This document shows, piece by piece, positions 33,901 to 41,345 of a stretch of 64,000 nt of DNA (within the stretch, counting starts at the first letter, position 1; every line of letters starts with the position of its first letter). The position numbers and the translations under genes were made by a program. Source of the stretch: Psychroflexus curvus (GTDB taxonomy: Bacteria > Bacteroidota > Bacteroidia > Flavobacteriales > Flavobacteriaceae); contig NZ_JAIQZF010000006.1 of the NCBI RefSeq assembly GCF_020164585.1, forward strand, positions 62,001 through 126,000, written 5' to 3'. A model generated the notes under the pieces. It saw only the letters and a list, made by a program, of their open reading frames with translations. It ran no database searches and was not told the DNA's origin.

Positions 33901-34923
33901 TTCGTCAATTGTTGGCTGAATACTACTGTCTATTCCTGCAATATCCTTCAAAATTGGAGTCCAGAATAATTCTTTCTTTTTAACCTCATAATGCCATCCC
34001 CCCACACTAGCTAAACTTTCAGCCTCGTTTAGTAGGGTGTTGGTAAGCTTTAATTTTTCTTCTGTTTTTTTACGATCTGTAATATCTCTTATCACACAAA
34101 GTATTTCAGACTTATAGCTATCCCTTTCAACTACAGTAACATTTGTGCTAAACCATTTCAGCATATCATTTTTAGTGAAATTGTATTCAATAGGTATACT
34201 AGAATTGTAGAGTTTACTGGCTTTAATAGCTAATTTAATCTGAGCAGAAAGTTTTTCATCGAGATTTATTTCGTCAATGTTTTTACCGATGAGGTTTCCT
34301 TTATCAATAAGCAAATTATCCTCTTTTCCATAAAATTCGATTAAATTCAAATCAGAATTCAAAACAAAAACAATGTCACCGGTATTGTTGAGTAAGGTTT
34401 GAAAGCGGGTCTTGCTGTCAGAAATAGTTTTATTGAGTTTTTTTAGCTCTATTTTTTCTTTATGGGAAGTGATTTTGCCCATAGCTTCCTGAGAAAGCTG
34501 CTTTAAGATGTGTTGTTGACTTGGAGTTAGGATTTTAGTTTCAGGATCTAACACGCACAAGGTTCCAATAGAATACCCGTCTGGATCTACAATAGATTTA
34601 CCAGCATAAAAATTGATGTTATGTTCTTTAAGATATTTGATTCTTCTATCCTTGGGATTCAATTTTGAAGCATCTTGAATGATTTCTACTTTTGAAGGGT
34701 TTTTAATAGCGATGTCACAAAAAGAATCTTCTTTTGAAATCTCATCTTGATTAAAGTTAAAACTTGACTTTACCCAAAATCTATCTTTATCCAAAATGCT
34801 CAACACAGCTTGAGAACAATTACAAACTTTGGCCGCCATTTCGACTAATCTATCAAAACCCTGGTCTCGATTAGAATCCAAGATATTATAGTTGTCTATT
34901 GCATTATGTTGACTTTTATCCAT
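31000..34923 (-). CDS. Hybrid sensor histidine kinase with GAF, four PAS, pseudo-receiver, receiver and HPt domains
   Basis: This 1307-residue soluble kinase has a GAF domain (about 20-155, SFCDIAIKNPSKVEII), four PAS domains (about 170-285, 295-415, 425-545, 555-670), a histidine-kinase domain with the phospho-acceptor H700 (FVANMSHEIRTPLNG), and an ATPase domain (about 800-915: N-box LMNLLNNAIKF, G1 EDTGIGI, G2 GGTGLGLAI). A first receiver-like domain at about 932-1048 reads IIFINQEYS where the aspartate should be and is probably not phosphorylated. The second receiver (1072-1190) has D1124 in VFSDIQMPNM. The C-terminal HPt domain has H1253 (LAHKIKGTALNLG). There is no membrane segment or extracellular sensor, so it senses intracellular signals, likely small molecules or redox. 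No DNA-binding response regulator lies beside it. Confidence 0.92.
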   Translation of the reverse strand: MDKSQHNAIDNYNILDSNRDQGFDRLVEMAAKVCNCSQAVLSILDKDRFWVKSSFNFNQDEISKEDSFCDIAIKNPSKVEIIQDASKLNPKDRRIKYLKEHNINFYAGKSIVDPDGYSIGTLCVLDPETKILTPSQQHILKQLSQEAMGKITSHKEKIELKKLNKTISDSKTRFQTLLNNTGDIVFVLNSDLNLIEFYGKEDNLLIDKGNLIGKNIDEINLDEKLSAQIKLAIKASKLYNSSIPIEYNFTKNDMLKWFSTNVTVVERDSYKSEILCVIRDITDRKKTEEKLKLTNTLLNEAESLASVGGWHYEVKKKELFWTPILKDIAGIDSSIQPTIDEALSFFKGGENKDLMTEKMIESIKFNTSYTGEFEVINAKNRSIWALVNIKPEMVDGECVGVYGSFQDITEAKKTKEKLKQERERLNNIINATNLGTWEWNVQTGESLFNPRFVEMMGYAPYEIPLHNSIEVWNNTTHPEDLKKSNQLLNEHFEGESDFYQMELRIKHKFGHWIWVLDKGKVISWTEDGKPEWMFGTHQDISDKKALEKELKQNVLQFKNIFELSPVGIVITDFSSGQFIDVNKAMQDMIGYTEEEILGKSIWTITPEKETTLRDSQVVQDLKNNNKIGPFEKVIKTKTGELLTIVINGLIHLDKDGRRIVISTLQDVTQQKLTEKKLKDSKTVAIKASQAKSEFVANMSHEIRTPLNGVIGFSDLLMKTPLNEVQYQYMKTVFQSANILLDLINDVLDFSKIESGKLQLDTAKTNLLTIAEEVIDLTKYQAHKKGLELILIVSDDAPDYVWVDGVRIKQILMNLLNNAIKFTDKGTVKLRISLKSKSDPLSSLVFSVEDTGIGIAKENQKKIFKAFIQEDTSVTKKYGGTGLGLAISDKILNLMKSKLRLKSKIGQGTKFYFEVSLQSEYDQGRKKQCIEGFKNVLVISSMNEYFETIKNHLNTYDLKTSHAKDLETASQKMIEFSPQIIFINQEYSIEHYYKLVSKLKTHTKSKHIRFVLLSQSNSTEHYENSNFRSYFDQILTKPIKKSDLLGIVTKPENKDEIHKDEIKTKAIEEKEGLKFLIAEDNLINMELIKSYLTNIYDKVTIYEAEDGLKAFKLFKKHTPDMVFSDIQMPNMNGYELAKSIRKEKTGKTIPIIAITAGTIKGTKEKCLESGMNDYISKPILQESIKNTVLKFSPQHMKTGETETQVFEKSHLMEMIGHDEDFYKELIKLANKTLTQALKDLKEIENKEQLKKLAHKIKGTALNLGAKRLSDCALKIEKSKGSTKKEMEKQKLKLKDEIEQLIDSISTLT

Positions 34924-34981
34924 ATAAAAATTAAACCGCCATAAAGTTAATATTTTGAACGGGGAAATGGTAAGATTGATT

Positions 34982-35016
34982 AAAAAAAGGCAATTAAAGT
35001 TAATTAACTGCCTTTT
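34982..35016 (-). terminator. Terminator of the pyrE-SRPBCC operon
   Basis: AAAAGGCA (34985-34992) pairs with TGCCTTTT (35009-35016), with partial inner pairing of AATTA and TAATT. On the minus strand a T-run follows at 34982-34988. Confidence 0.75.
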
Positions 35017-35034
35017 CTATTACTTTTTTTATTT

Positions 35035-35427
35035 TTAGATTAAAGTAAGGTTCTCACTTAAAGTGGTAATAAATTTTTTAATAGGATTTTTTATCATCAT
35101 GGCCATCATGCTGTTGAATTCTCCTTCAAACACCAGTTGTACTTCAGACTCATTTTCACTTATAGCAGTGATATTTCCTTTGAGGGTAAATGGAAGTTTA
35201 TCGCTGGCAGCAGCCAATACTACAAGGTGATGAGATTCTACCCTGTCGAGTTTAAGTTTGATAGCAGGCATCCCTTTGAGTTGAAAAAGAAAACTTTCCT
35301 CAGAAAGCAATTCAAATTTTTCAATACTTTCAGGCATTAATTTTTCAAAATTCTTTATGTTTTTTAAAAATTCAAAAGTTTCTTTTTGACTTTTAGCTAC
35401 AATCTTTTTTTCGCTTTCTATATGCAT
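35035..35427 (-). CDS. SRPBCC/START-like protein
   Basis: This 130-residue protein has the helix-grip fold of polyketide cyclase/START-like proteins: an N-terminal strand and helix (MHIESEKKIVAKSQKETFEF), then FLKNIKNFEKLMPESI and a long C-terminal helix (MIKNPIKKFITTLSENL). The family binds hydrophobic ligands in a pocket; no catalytic residues are recognisable. It starts 2 bases after the pyrE stop, so it is in the same operon. The pyrE-SRPBCC pairing with a divergent NUDIX gene is something I recall from other Flavobacteriaceae, which would suggest an old arrangement; the role is unknown. Confidence 0.82.
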   Translation of the reverse strand: MHIESEKKIVAKSQKETFEFLKNIKNFEKLMPESIEKFELLSEESFLFQLKGMPAIKLKLDRVESHHLVVLAAASDKLPFTLKGNITAISENESEVQLVFEGEFNSMMAMMIKNPIKKFITTLSENLTLI

Positions 35428-35429
35428 AG

Positions 35430-36074
35430 TTAGTTGTTCCAGTTGGCAGGATCTTTTCGCCAGGTTTTTAGTAATTCAAATTCAGTTTCATTGAGATAAT
35501 TGGTCTCGTAAGCTTTTTTTAGTAGAATTTCATAATTAGAAAGAGTGTACACATCCAAAAATTCATCTTTAAATAAAGCCTCAGATTCATCGAAGCCGTA
35601 AGTAAAAATAGCCATCATGCCTTTCACATGAGCCTGACCTTCTTCTTTCAAAGCTTTAACAGCGTTCATACTGCTTTTTCCGGTGCTGATGAGGTCTTCT
35701 ATCACTACCACATTGGCATAAGGATTTAGCTTTCCTTCTATTTGGTTTTTACGACCGTGCTTTTTAGGCTCAGGTCTTACATAAACAAAGGGCAAACCCA
35801 AATAGTCAGCTATAATAGCTCCTATACCGATAGCTCCCGTAGCAACACCAGCGATGGCATCTGGTTTCCCGTATAGGCTCTCGATAGGTTTTGCGAGTTC
35901 AGAAACAATATAATTTCTAATTGTAGGATAGGAGAGTACAATTCTGTTATCGCAGTAAATGGGAGATTTTATACCACTGGCCCAGGTAAAAGGCTCTTGT
36001 GGGTTTAATTTTATTGCGTTAATTTGCAACAGAAGCTCTGCTGTTTTATGGGCTGTGTTTTTATCTAAAATCAT
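35430..36074 (-). CDS. pyrE: Orotate phosphoribosyltransferase
   Basis: This 214-residue enzyme joins orotate to PRPP to form OMP in pyrimidine synthesis. The PRPP-binding loop is NVVVIEDLISTGKSSMNAV, and the earlier catalytic loop is PEPKKHGRKNQIEG (lysines and the mobile region). The ATG at 36074 (MILDKNTAHKTAELL) is the family start; the open frame extends 39 bases further but into the neighbouring NUDIX gene. Only eight bases separate this ATG from the divergent NUDIX ATG. On the minus strand TACATTTG sits just upstream of the ATG, so the transcript may start almost at the start codon. Confidence 0.95.
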   Translation of the reverse strand: MILDKNTAHKTAELLLQINAIKLNPQEPFTWASGIKSPIYCDNRIVLSYPTIRNYIVSELAKPIESLYGKPDAIAGVATGAIGIGAIIADYLGLPFVYVRPEPKKHGRKNQIEGKLNPYANVVVIEDLISTGKSSMNAVKALKEEGQAHVKGMMAIFTYGFDESEALFKDEFLDVYTLSNYEILLKKAYETNYLNETEFELLKTWRKDPANWNN

Positions 36075-36079
36075 AATTA

Positions 36080-36087
36080 CAAATGTA
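36080..36087 (-). promoter_or_regulatory. -7 promoter box overlapping divergent starts
   Basis: On the minus strand TACATTTG lies 5 bases before the pyrE ATG and overlaps the first codons of the NUDIX gene. A TTG lies 23 bases further upstream. A transcript starting from it would be leaderless or nearly so. Confidence 0.5.
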
Positions 36088-36706
36088 TAAAGTTTTCGTG
36101 AATGATGTGCCAATTATATTGTCTACACAAGAAAATATAGGTTCTAATTACACTAATATACCCATAAAAAAGGCGAAACTCAAAAAACTCATACGTCAAA
36201 TTGAGTCAGGTGATCTTATTTATCTCAACCTTTACCATAAGAAAGAGCATAAGCTTTTAAAACACCTTAAACGAAAGCTAAAAGTGATTGTTGCCGGCGG
36301 TGGTTTAGTTTACAATTCCAAAAATGAAATTCTATTTATTTACCGCAACAAAAAATGGGATTTGCCTAAAGGTAAAGCCGAAAAAAATGAAAATATAGAG
36401 GAAACAGCTCTTCGTGAGGTCGAAGAAGAAACCCATGTGCGGGGTTTAGAAATTGTTTCCTTTCTCCAGACTACTTACCATATCATCAATCGCAATGATA
36501 AATATAAGCTCAAGGAAACCCACTGGTATGAAATGAAAACCGATTTTGAGGGTGAGCTCATTCCAGAACTTTCTGAAGGTATAAAAAAAGCTAAGTGGAA
36601 AAACTTTGAGAAAGCCCAAAAAGCTCTCATTAAATCCTATGCCAACATTAAACTTTTGTTTCCCAAGGAATACCTAGTTCAACACCCTAACGATAGGGTA
36701 AGTTAG
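36083..36706 (+). CDS. NUDIX hydrolase
   Basis: This 207-residue protein has a 65-residue N-terminal region (MYKVFVNDVPIILS) followed by a NUDIX domain at about 67-195. The NUDIX box runs from G97 (GKAEKNENIEETALREVEEE) with glutamates E112, E115 and E116 and arginine R111 in the right places to bind metal and pyrophosphate. The substrate is a nucleoside diphosphate linked to some group; which one cannot be told. The C-terminal end overlaps the converging M14 gene by 33 bases. It is divergent from pyrE with 8 bases between start codons. Confidence 0.9.
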   Translation: MYKVFVNDVPIILSTQENIGSNYTNIPIKKAKLKKLIRQIESGDLIYLNLYHKKEHKLLKHLKRKLKVIVAGGGLVYNSKNEILFIYRNKKWDLPKGKAEKNENIEETALREVEEETHVRGLEIVSFLQTTYHIINRNDKYKLKETHWYEMKTDFEGELIPELSEGIKKAKWKNFEKAQKALIKSYANIKLLFPKEYLVQHPNDRVS

Positions 36707-38416
36707 GTGAGCTGTTTCATAATGCTTAGAACGCTTGTGAATCCAGTCTAGTTGTGCGTACCAATCTTTTGCAAATTGTGAATCATTTTTTTGTTTCTCT
36801 TCAAATTCAGCTTTTAATTCTGAATTGTTTTCAAGAATATCCAAAGCTAAATCCTCAAACACATAAGGTGAAAAATTTTCCTTTTGCTGTAAAATACTAT
36901 CAAAAAAATTCCAGTTAAAAAATGAATCTACTGCCACTGGTTCCAAAGTTTCTAAGAGATAGCGCACCCCCGGCTGATTCACTTTTACCATAACATCCCC
37001 CTGAGAATATTTTCGTTTTACTTTTTTAGAACTCACTTTAGTATTGGAATGTAAATAATGGCCTTCATAGGCAGAGGCTCTTGTTTTGAAATCCTCAATT
37101 TTATATTCTTCAACTTCAATCACCGTATCACTCCCAAAGCGATTATACATTATGTTATTCCATTTCAATAAATCCACAACTTTAGACCACTGTTTTGGGA
37201 TAATATAAGCTTTTGGGACAGTGATAGAATCTGTAGGTTTAAATTCATTATAATAACTCACTTCCCTTTCAAAAGGCTGGTCTCTTCTGAATTTGATTCT
37301 CGGTAGCTTCGTGATTTTGCTGGTTAAGCTTTCAAGCTCGTAGCCTATAAAATCAAAGCGTCTATAGCTGGAAGAATCTACCTGAAAATTGAACGGATAC
37401 ACTCTAGCATCAGAAAATGACTGAAAATTTTGTTCTCTGGCTTCCTGGATTTTGGTTTTCTGTTCATGAGAGACATTAACCAGATTTTTTAGCATTTCTA
37501 AAGTTCCTTTCACACGCTTTGGATAAGGTTTGAGCATGTGTGTTTCTATCATTAAGCCCAGGGTATTCCACAAAGAGGTATAGCCAGTAGAATACCTAGG
37601 TGAATCGTTAAACTGGGTAAAACCCTTTTCAGGGCTTTCATTATTGACGTTTACATAGGGGGTGATTTCCCAATCTTTTTCACTCAAATGATCTTCAACT
37701 GCAGGGATAAATTCATTTTCCAAATGCTTGCTCAACTCACCGCCGAGTTTATTATGCTGAGTAAAAAGATGAGTTAGGGTATATTGATAATCGGCACCAT
37801 TACTCACGTGAGTATCTACAAACACATCTGGGTTCACCTGATGATAAATACTGTAAAAGGCTTTGCTGTTTTTGGTGTCAGATTTTATGAAATCTCTATT
37901 TAAATCAAAATTCCTGGCATTTCCTCGAAAACCATAAGCTGCAGGACCGTTTTGATTGGTTCTGGAAGTAGAGTTCCTGTTCAAGGCACCCCCAACATTA
38001 TAAATAGGAATGGCATAGAGCACAACATCATTGGGTAAGTCCCATTCATTAGCGGACAAAGCTTTAAAGAGAAGCATTGTCGCGTCAATTCCATCTGACT
38101 CTCCGGGATGAATACCATTGTTGATCAAAACTTTTAAGGGTTTGGCTTTGGGTTCAGCTGGAGTAAACTTCACGAGGTGAAGAGGTTCTCCATGATCTGT
38201 TTCGTAGACTTCTTTCAAAGATATTCTATCATCTTTATCAGATAAGAATTTGTAAAATTGAATTACTTCCTGATATGTGGACGTCGAATCTCCATTGGAA
38301 CGTTCGAAGGCGATTTCAAATTTTTCGAGTGCCACTTCAGAAGTTTCTTTTTTTGAAGAAGGTTCACAAGCAAGGAAGAGAACTGAAACTGGAATTAGAA
38401 ACAAGTATCTTAACAT
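36674..38416 (-). CDS. M14-family metallopeptidase lipoprotein (third of three)
   Basis: This 580-residue protein has a lipoprotein signal with C17 (MLRYLFLIPVSVLFLACEPS). The zinc ligands are H103 and E106 (GIHPGESDGID) and H203 (FVDTHVSNGAD), and the general base is E291 (LMIETHMLKPY). It is shorter than and only distantly related to the other two M14 proteins here, lacking their amidotransferase-like part. The lipid anchor places it on the outer or inner membrane facing the periplasm. Its 3' end overlaps the NUDIX gene by 33 bases. The start is 41 bases from the TonB-dependent receptor gene, on the opposite strand. Confidence 0.9.
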   Translation of the reverse strand: MLRYLFLIPVSVLFLACEPSSKKETSEVALEKFEIAFERSNGDSTSTYQEVIQFYKFLSDKDDRISLKEVYETDHGEPLHLVKFTPAEPKAKPLKVLINNGIHPGESDGIDATMLLFKALSANEWDLPNDVVLYAIPIYNVGGALNRNSTSRTNQNGPAAYGFRGNARNFDLNRDFIKSDTKNSKAFYSIYHQVNPDVFVDTHVSNGADYQYTLTHLFTQHNKLGGELSKHLENEFIPAVEDHLSEKDWEITPYVNVNNESPEKGFTQFNDSPRYSTGYTSLWNTLGLMIETHMLKPYPKRVKGTLEMLKNLVNVSHEQKTKIQEAREQNFQSFSDARVYPFNFQVDSSSYRRFDFIGYELESLTSKITKLPRIKFRRDQPFEREVSYYNEFKPTDSITVPKAYIIPKQWSKVVDLLKWNNIMYNRFGSDTVIEVEEYKIEDFKTRASAYEGHYLHSNTKVSSKKVKRKYSQGDVMVKVNQPGVRYLLETLEPVAVDSFFNWNFFDSILQQKENFSPYVFEDLALDILENNSELKAEFEEKQKNDSQFAKDWYAQLDWIHKRSKHYETAHLTYPIVRVLN

Positions 38417-38457
38417 TAGTATATTTTTAGAATTATCTTTTCTTTATTCGTTTACAT

Positions 38458-40542
38458 TTGAAGTTTAAAAATAAGCACTTGAAACAGTTTAGCATCATAA
38501 TCTTTTTTATTTCCGGAATAATATTTTCTCAAACTCAAAAAGACACTACAGATTTAGAAGAAATAAAACTTAAAACCTCGCTTGATATTGAAAAAGCCTA
38601 TCAGGTAGACTCCAACGTTTCTTTTCTGAAACAGGAAGACTTATTACAGTCCAATCAAACAAGTATAGCTCCATTTCTGAATAAAATTCCTGGGGTTTAT
38701 ATGCAACAGGGAGGGGTTAATACGGCTAAAATAAATATCCGAGGAATAGGAGCCAGGGCTCAGTATGAAACGAATAGACTTAAATTGTACTACAATAATA
38801 TCCCGCTGAGTACAGCTAATGGAACTTCCATTTTACATGACATCGACCTGACTACAATTTCTGAAGTGAAAGTGGTAAAAGGCCCTCAGGCTACAGAGTT
38901 TGGTGCTGGACTTGGTGGAGTCATTCAGTTGACTTCTGTACTAAGAGATCAAAACTATGCAGAATCTGAGTTGCTTTTTGGAAGTTTTGACCTTTTGAAG
39001 CAAAATTATTCTCTAAATGTTTCAGAAAGGGATAAAAAAATAAACCTTACTTATAACAATCTAAGCTCTGGTGGATTTAGAGATAATTCCAACTATCAGA
39101 GGGAGTCTTATTTTCTTAATTCAGAATGGAAATTATCAGAAACTTCTAAGTTACAGTTGGTTGGGCAAGTTGTGCAACTCAAAGGTTACATACCAAGCTC
39201 TCTGAGTAGAACCGATCTAGAGGAGAATCCCTCAAAAGCAGCCTTTACATGGGGACAGGCTAAAGGTTACGAATCTTATACACGTGGAGTGGTCGGATTG
39301 AATTATTCCAATCAAATAGGATCAGACATTCGACAAAACACAGCTGTCTTTACCAATATCAGAGATGCCTATGAACCTAGACCATTTGATATATTAGAAA
39401 ATGAAAATGTAGGAATAGGGCTAAGACATACTTCAGAAATTGATTTTGAATTATTCGGATTTTCGTCAAAATTAGGACTTGGAGGTGAATTTTTAAGGGA
39501 TGATTACGATGTTTCTAATTATGAAAATCTATATGAGGAGAATAACGGTCAAGGTTACTTGCAAGGCGATTTGCGTTCAGACTTAACTCAAACCCGACAA
39601 TATATCGAAGGTTTTGCAACACTTGATGCTTCTTTATCAAAAAACTTAAGGGTTAAACTTGGATTAGCTACCAACAAAACGAGTTACGACATACAGGATG
39701 TATTTTCTAGTCCAGAAAATTCCCAGACTGGAGATTATAATTATGACCAGGTGTGGTTACCAAATTTAGTAGGAACTTATTCATTTAATGATACCCACAA
39801 AATATCAGCTTCAGTTAGCAAGGGGTTTTCGGTACCCACTGTAGAACAAAGCCTCACCGAAGAGGGCGTTTTTAATACCGATCTTCAGCCAGAAAAAGGC
39901 TGGAATTATGAGGTAGGTTATAAGGCGAAATGGTTTGGCGATAAGTTGTTTACAGAAGTAAGTGCTTATTATATGGATGTAGAAAATTTACTAGTCGCAA
40001 GACGTGTTGCTGAAGATCGCTTTGTTGGTATTAATGCGGGTTCAACCTCTCATCCCGGTCTTGAATTTTCTTTAAAATCAAATTTGAATTATAAGTCCTG
40101 GCTTAGAATTCAACCTTACATCTCTGGAAGTATGAATTTTTATGAATTTGATGAGTTTGTAGATCAAGGCGAGTCTTTTTCCGGAAATGACTTAACAGGC
40201 GTACCATCAAGTCAATTTACTTTTGGATTGGATGCTCAAGTGGCTGATAAGGTTTTCTTTTACTTCCAGACCAATGCTGTTTCAGAAATCCCCGTAAATG
40301 ATGCAAATACAGTATTTGCTGATTCCTATGCGTTTTCAAACTTAAAAGTGGAGTACAGACTTCCTCTTTTTAATGAGTTATCAGCAAGAATAAATTTAAG
40401 TGTAAACAATGTATTCAATGAAAAATATGCCTCAAGCATAGTCACTAATGCCATTGGGTTTGGAGGAAGTGAACCGAGGTATTTCTACCCTGGTGAACCT
40501 AGAAATTACTTTGGAAGCTTTGCGTTGAATTTTGCTTTCTGA
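38458..40542 (+). CDS. TonB-dependent outer membrane receptor
   Basis: This 694-residue protein has a signal peptide (FSIIIFFISGIIFSQTQ) from a TTG start at 38458. No ATG is possible upstream or near, and the first later methionine is within the plug, so the TTG start stands. The plug domain spans about 40-150 (IAPFLNKIPGVYMQQGG, INIRGIGARAQYETNR, VVKGPQATEFGAGLGGV), followed by a 22-strand barrel ending GSFALNFAF. No carboxypeptidase-like N-terminal domain and no SusD partner are present, so it resembles iron-complex or cofactor receptors and not polysaccharide systems. Substrate unknown. The 3' side is the repeat locus. Confidence 0.88.
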   Translation: MKFKNKHLKQFSIIIFFISGIIFSQTQKDTTDLEEIKLKTSLDIEKAYQVDSNVSFLKQEDLLQSNQTSIAPFLNKIPGVYMQQGGVNTAKINIRGIGARAQYETNRLKLYYNNIPLSTANGTSILHDIDLTTISEVKVVKGPQATEFGAGLGGVIQLTSVLRDQNYAESELLFGSFDLLKQNYSLNVSERDKKINLTYNNLSSGGFRDNSNYQRESYFLNSEWKLSETSKLQLVGQVVQLKGYIPSSLSRTDLEENPSKAAFTWGQAKGYESYTRGVVGLNYSNQIGSDIRQNTAVFTNIRDAYEPRPFDILENENVGIGLRHTSEIDFELFGFSSKLGLGGEFLRDDYDVSNYENLYEENNGQGYLQGDLRSDLTQTRQYIEGFATLDASLSKNLRVKLGLATNKTSYDIQDVFSSPENSQTGDYNYDQVWLPNLVGTYSFNDTHKISASVSKGFSVPTVEQSLTEEGVFNTDLQPEKGWNYEVGYKAKWFGDKLFTEVSAYYMDVENLLVARRVAEDRFVGINAGSTSHPGLEFSLKSNLNYKSWLRIQPYISGSMNFYEFDEFVDQGESFSGNDLTGVPSSQFTFGLDAQVADKVFFYFQTNAVSEIPVNDANTVFADSYAFSNLKVEYRLPLFNELSARINLSVNNVFNEKYASSIVTNAIGFGGSEPRYFYPGEPRNYFGSFALNFAF

Positions 40543-41344
40543 AAATCATATGGCGTACCTAACGGCACGCTGGATAAGGAGATGTATATAGTTTTTACCT
40601 ATGTATAGTCCCTAGCGGGACAGAACTCAAAAACTACAGAATACTGAAAATCGAATACGGAACACCGAATGTTGAATTAAACTCACAAACTATTCCCTGC
40701 CACCTAAAGCCTACTCCCTAAAAGCTCAACGACCCACAGACTACAGAATACTGAAAATCGAATACGGAGGACCGAATGTTGAATTTCAAATCTAGAATTT
40801 TAAATTATTTGGCTCCTGGCTCTTTTTTAAATAATACTTTTTACGTAGTACCTAATACTGAAAGTTATCGCTCCTACAACCTAATCCCTACCACCTAAAT
40901 CTTCAACGACTCACAAACTACAGAATACTAAAAATCGAATACGGAATACCGAATTTTGAATTTCAAATCTAGTATTTTAAATTATTTGGCTCCTGGCTCT
41001 TTTTTAAATAATACTTTTTACGTAGTAGCTAATACTGAAAGTTATCGCTCCTACATCCTAATCCCTACCACCTAAATCTTCAACGACTCACAGACTACAG
41101 AATACTGAAAATCGAATACTGAGGACCGAATGTTGAATTAAACTCACAAACTATTGCCTAAAACCAACAACCTCTCAATACCGTCTTGGCTTTTGATTCT
41201 TTGTTTTATATCACCATATCACCACACCGCCAGTTCATCAGTGATTCTTTTTTCATTTCTCTTTGTTCTATTTTGCCCTTCTTACTTTTAATATCCAATA
41301 TCCAATATCCAGTATCTGAAATCTAATATCTGAAATCTAGAAGT
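40543..41344. other. 802-base gene-free repeat locus downstream of the TonB receptor
   Basis: No gene is visible and all frames have many stops. It contains the tandem repeat at 40634-41141, a small palindrome GTCCC-TAGC-GGGAC at 40608-40621, and simple-sequence stretches near 41290-41345. No terminator for the receptor gene was recognised. Confidence 0.85.
40634..41141. repeat. 177-base tandem repeat with partial flanking copies
   Basis: Units 40741-40917 and 40918-41094 are each 177 bases and differ at about nine positions. Each begins CTACAGAATACT. A related unit of 107 bases starts at 40634, and a partial one at 41095. The two flanking units share a segment (GAATTAAACTCACAAACTAT) absent from the inner two, while all share the CAACGAC boundary. 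Confidence 0.9.
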
Positions 41345-41345
41345 C
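41290..41345. repeat. Short imperfect direct repeats (AATATCCA / ATCTGAAATCTA)
   Basis: ATATCCA is repeated about three times, then ATCTGAAATCTA twice in a row, just before the end of the M20 gene on the opposite strand. Probably slippage-derived. Confidence 0.65.

Noticed and set aside
40634-41141. CRISPR array or coding tandem repeat
   Set aside because: A 177-base period is far too long for CRISPR and all frames contain stops.
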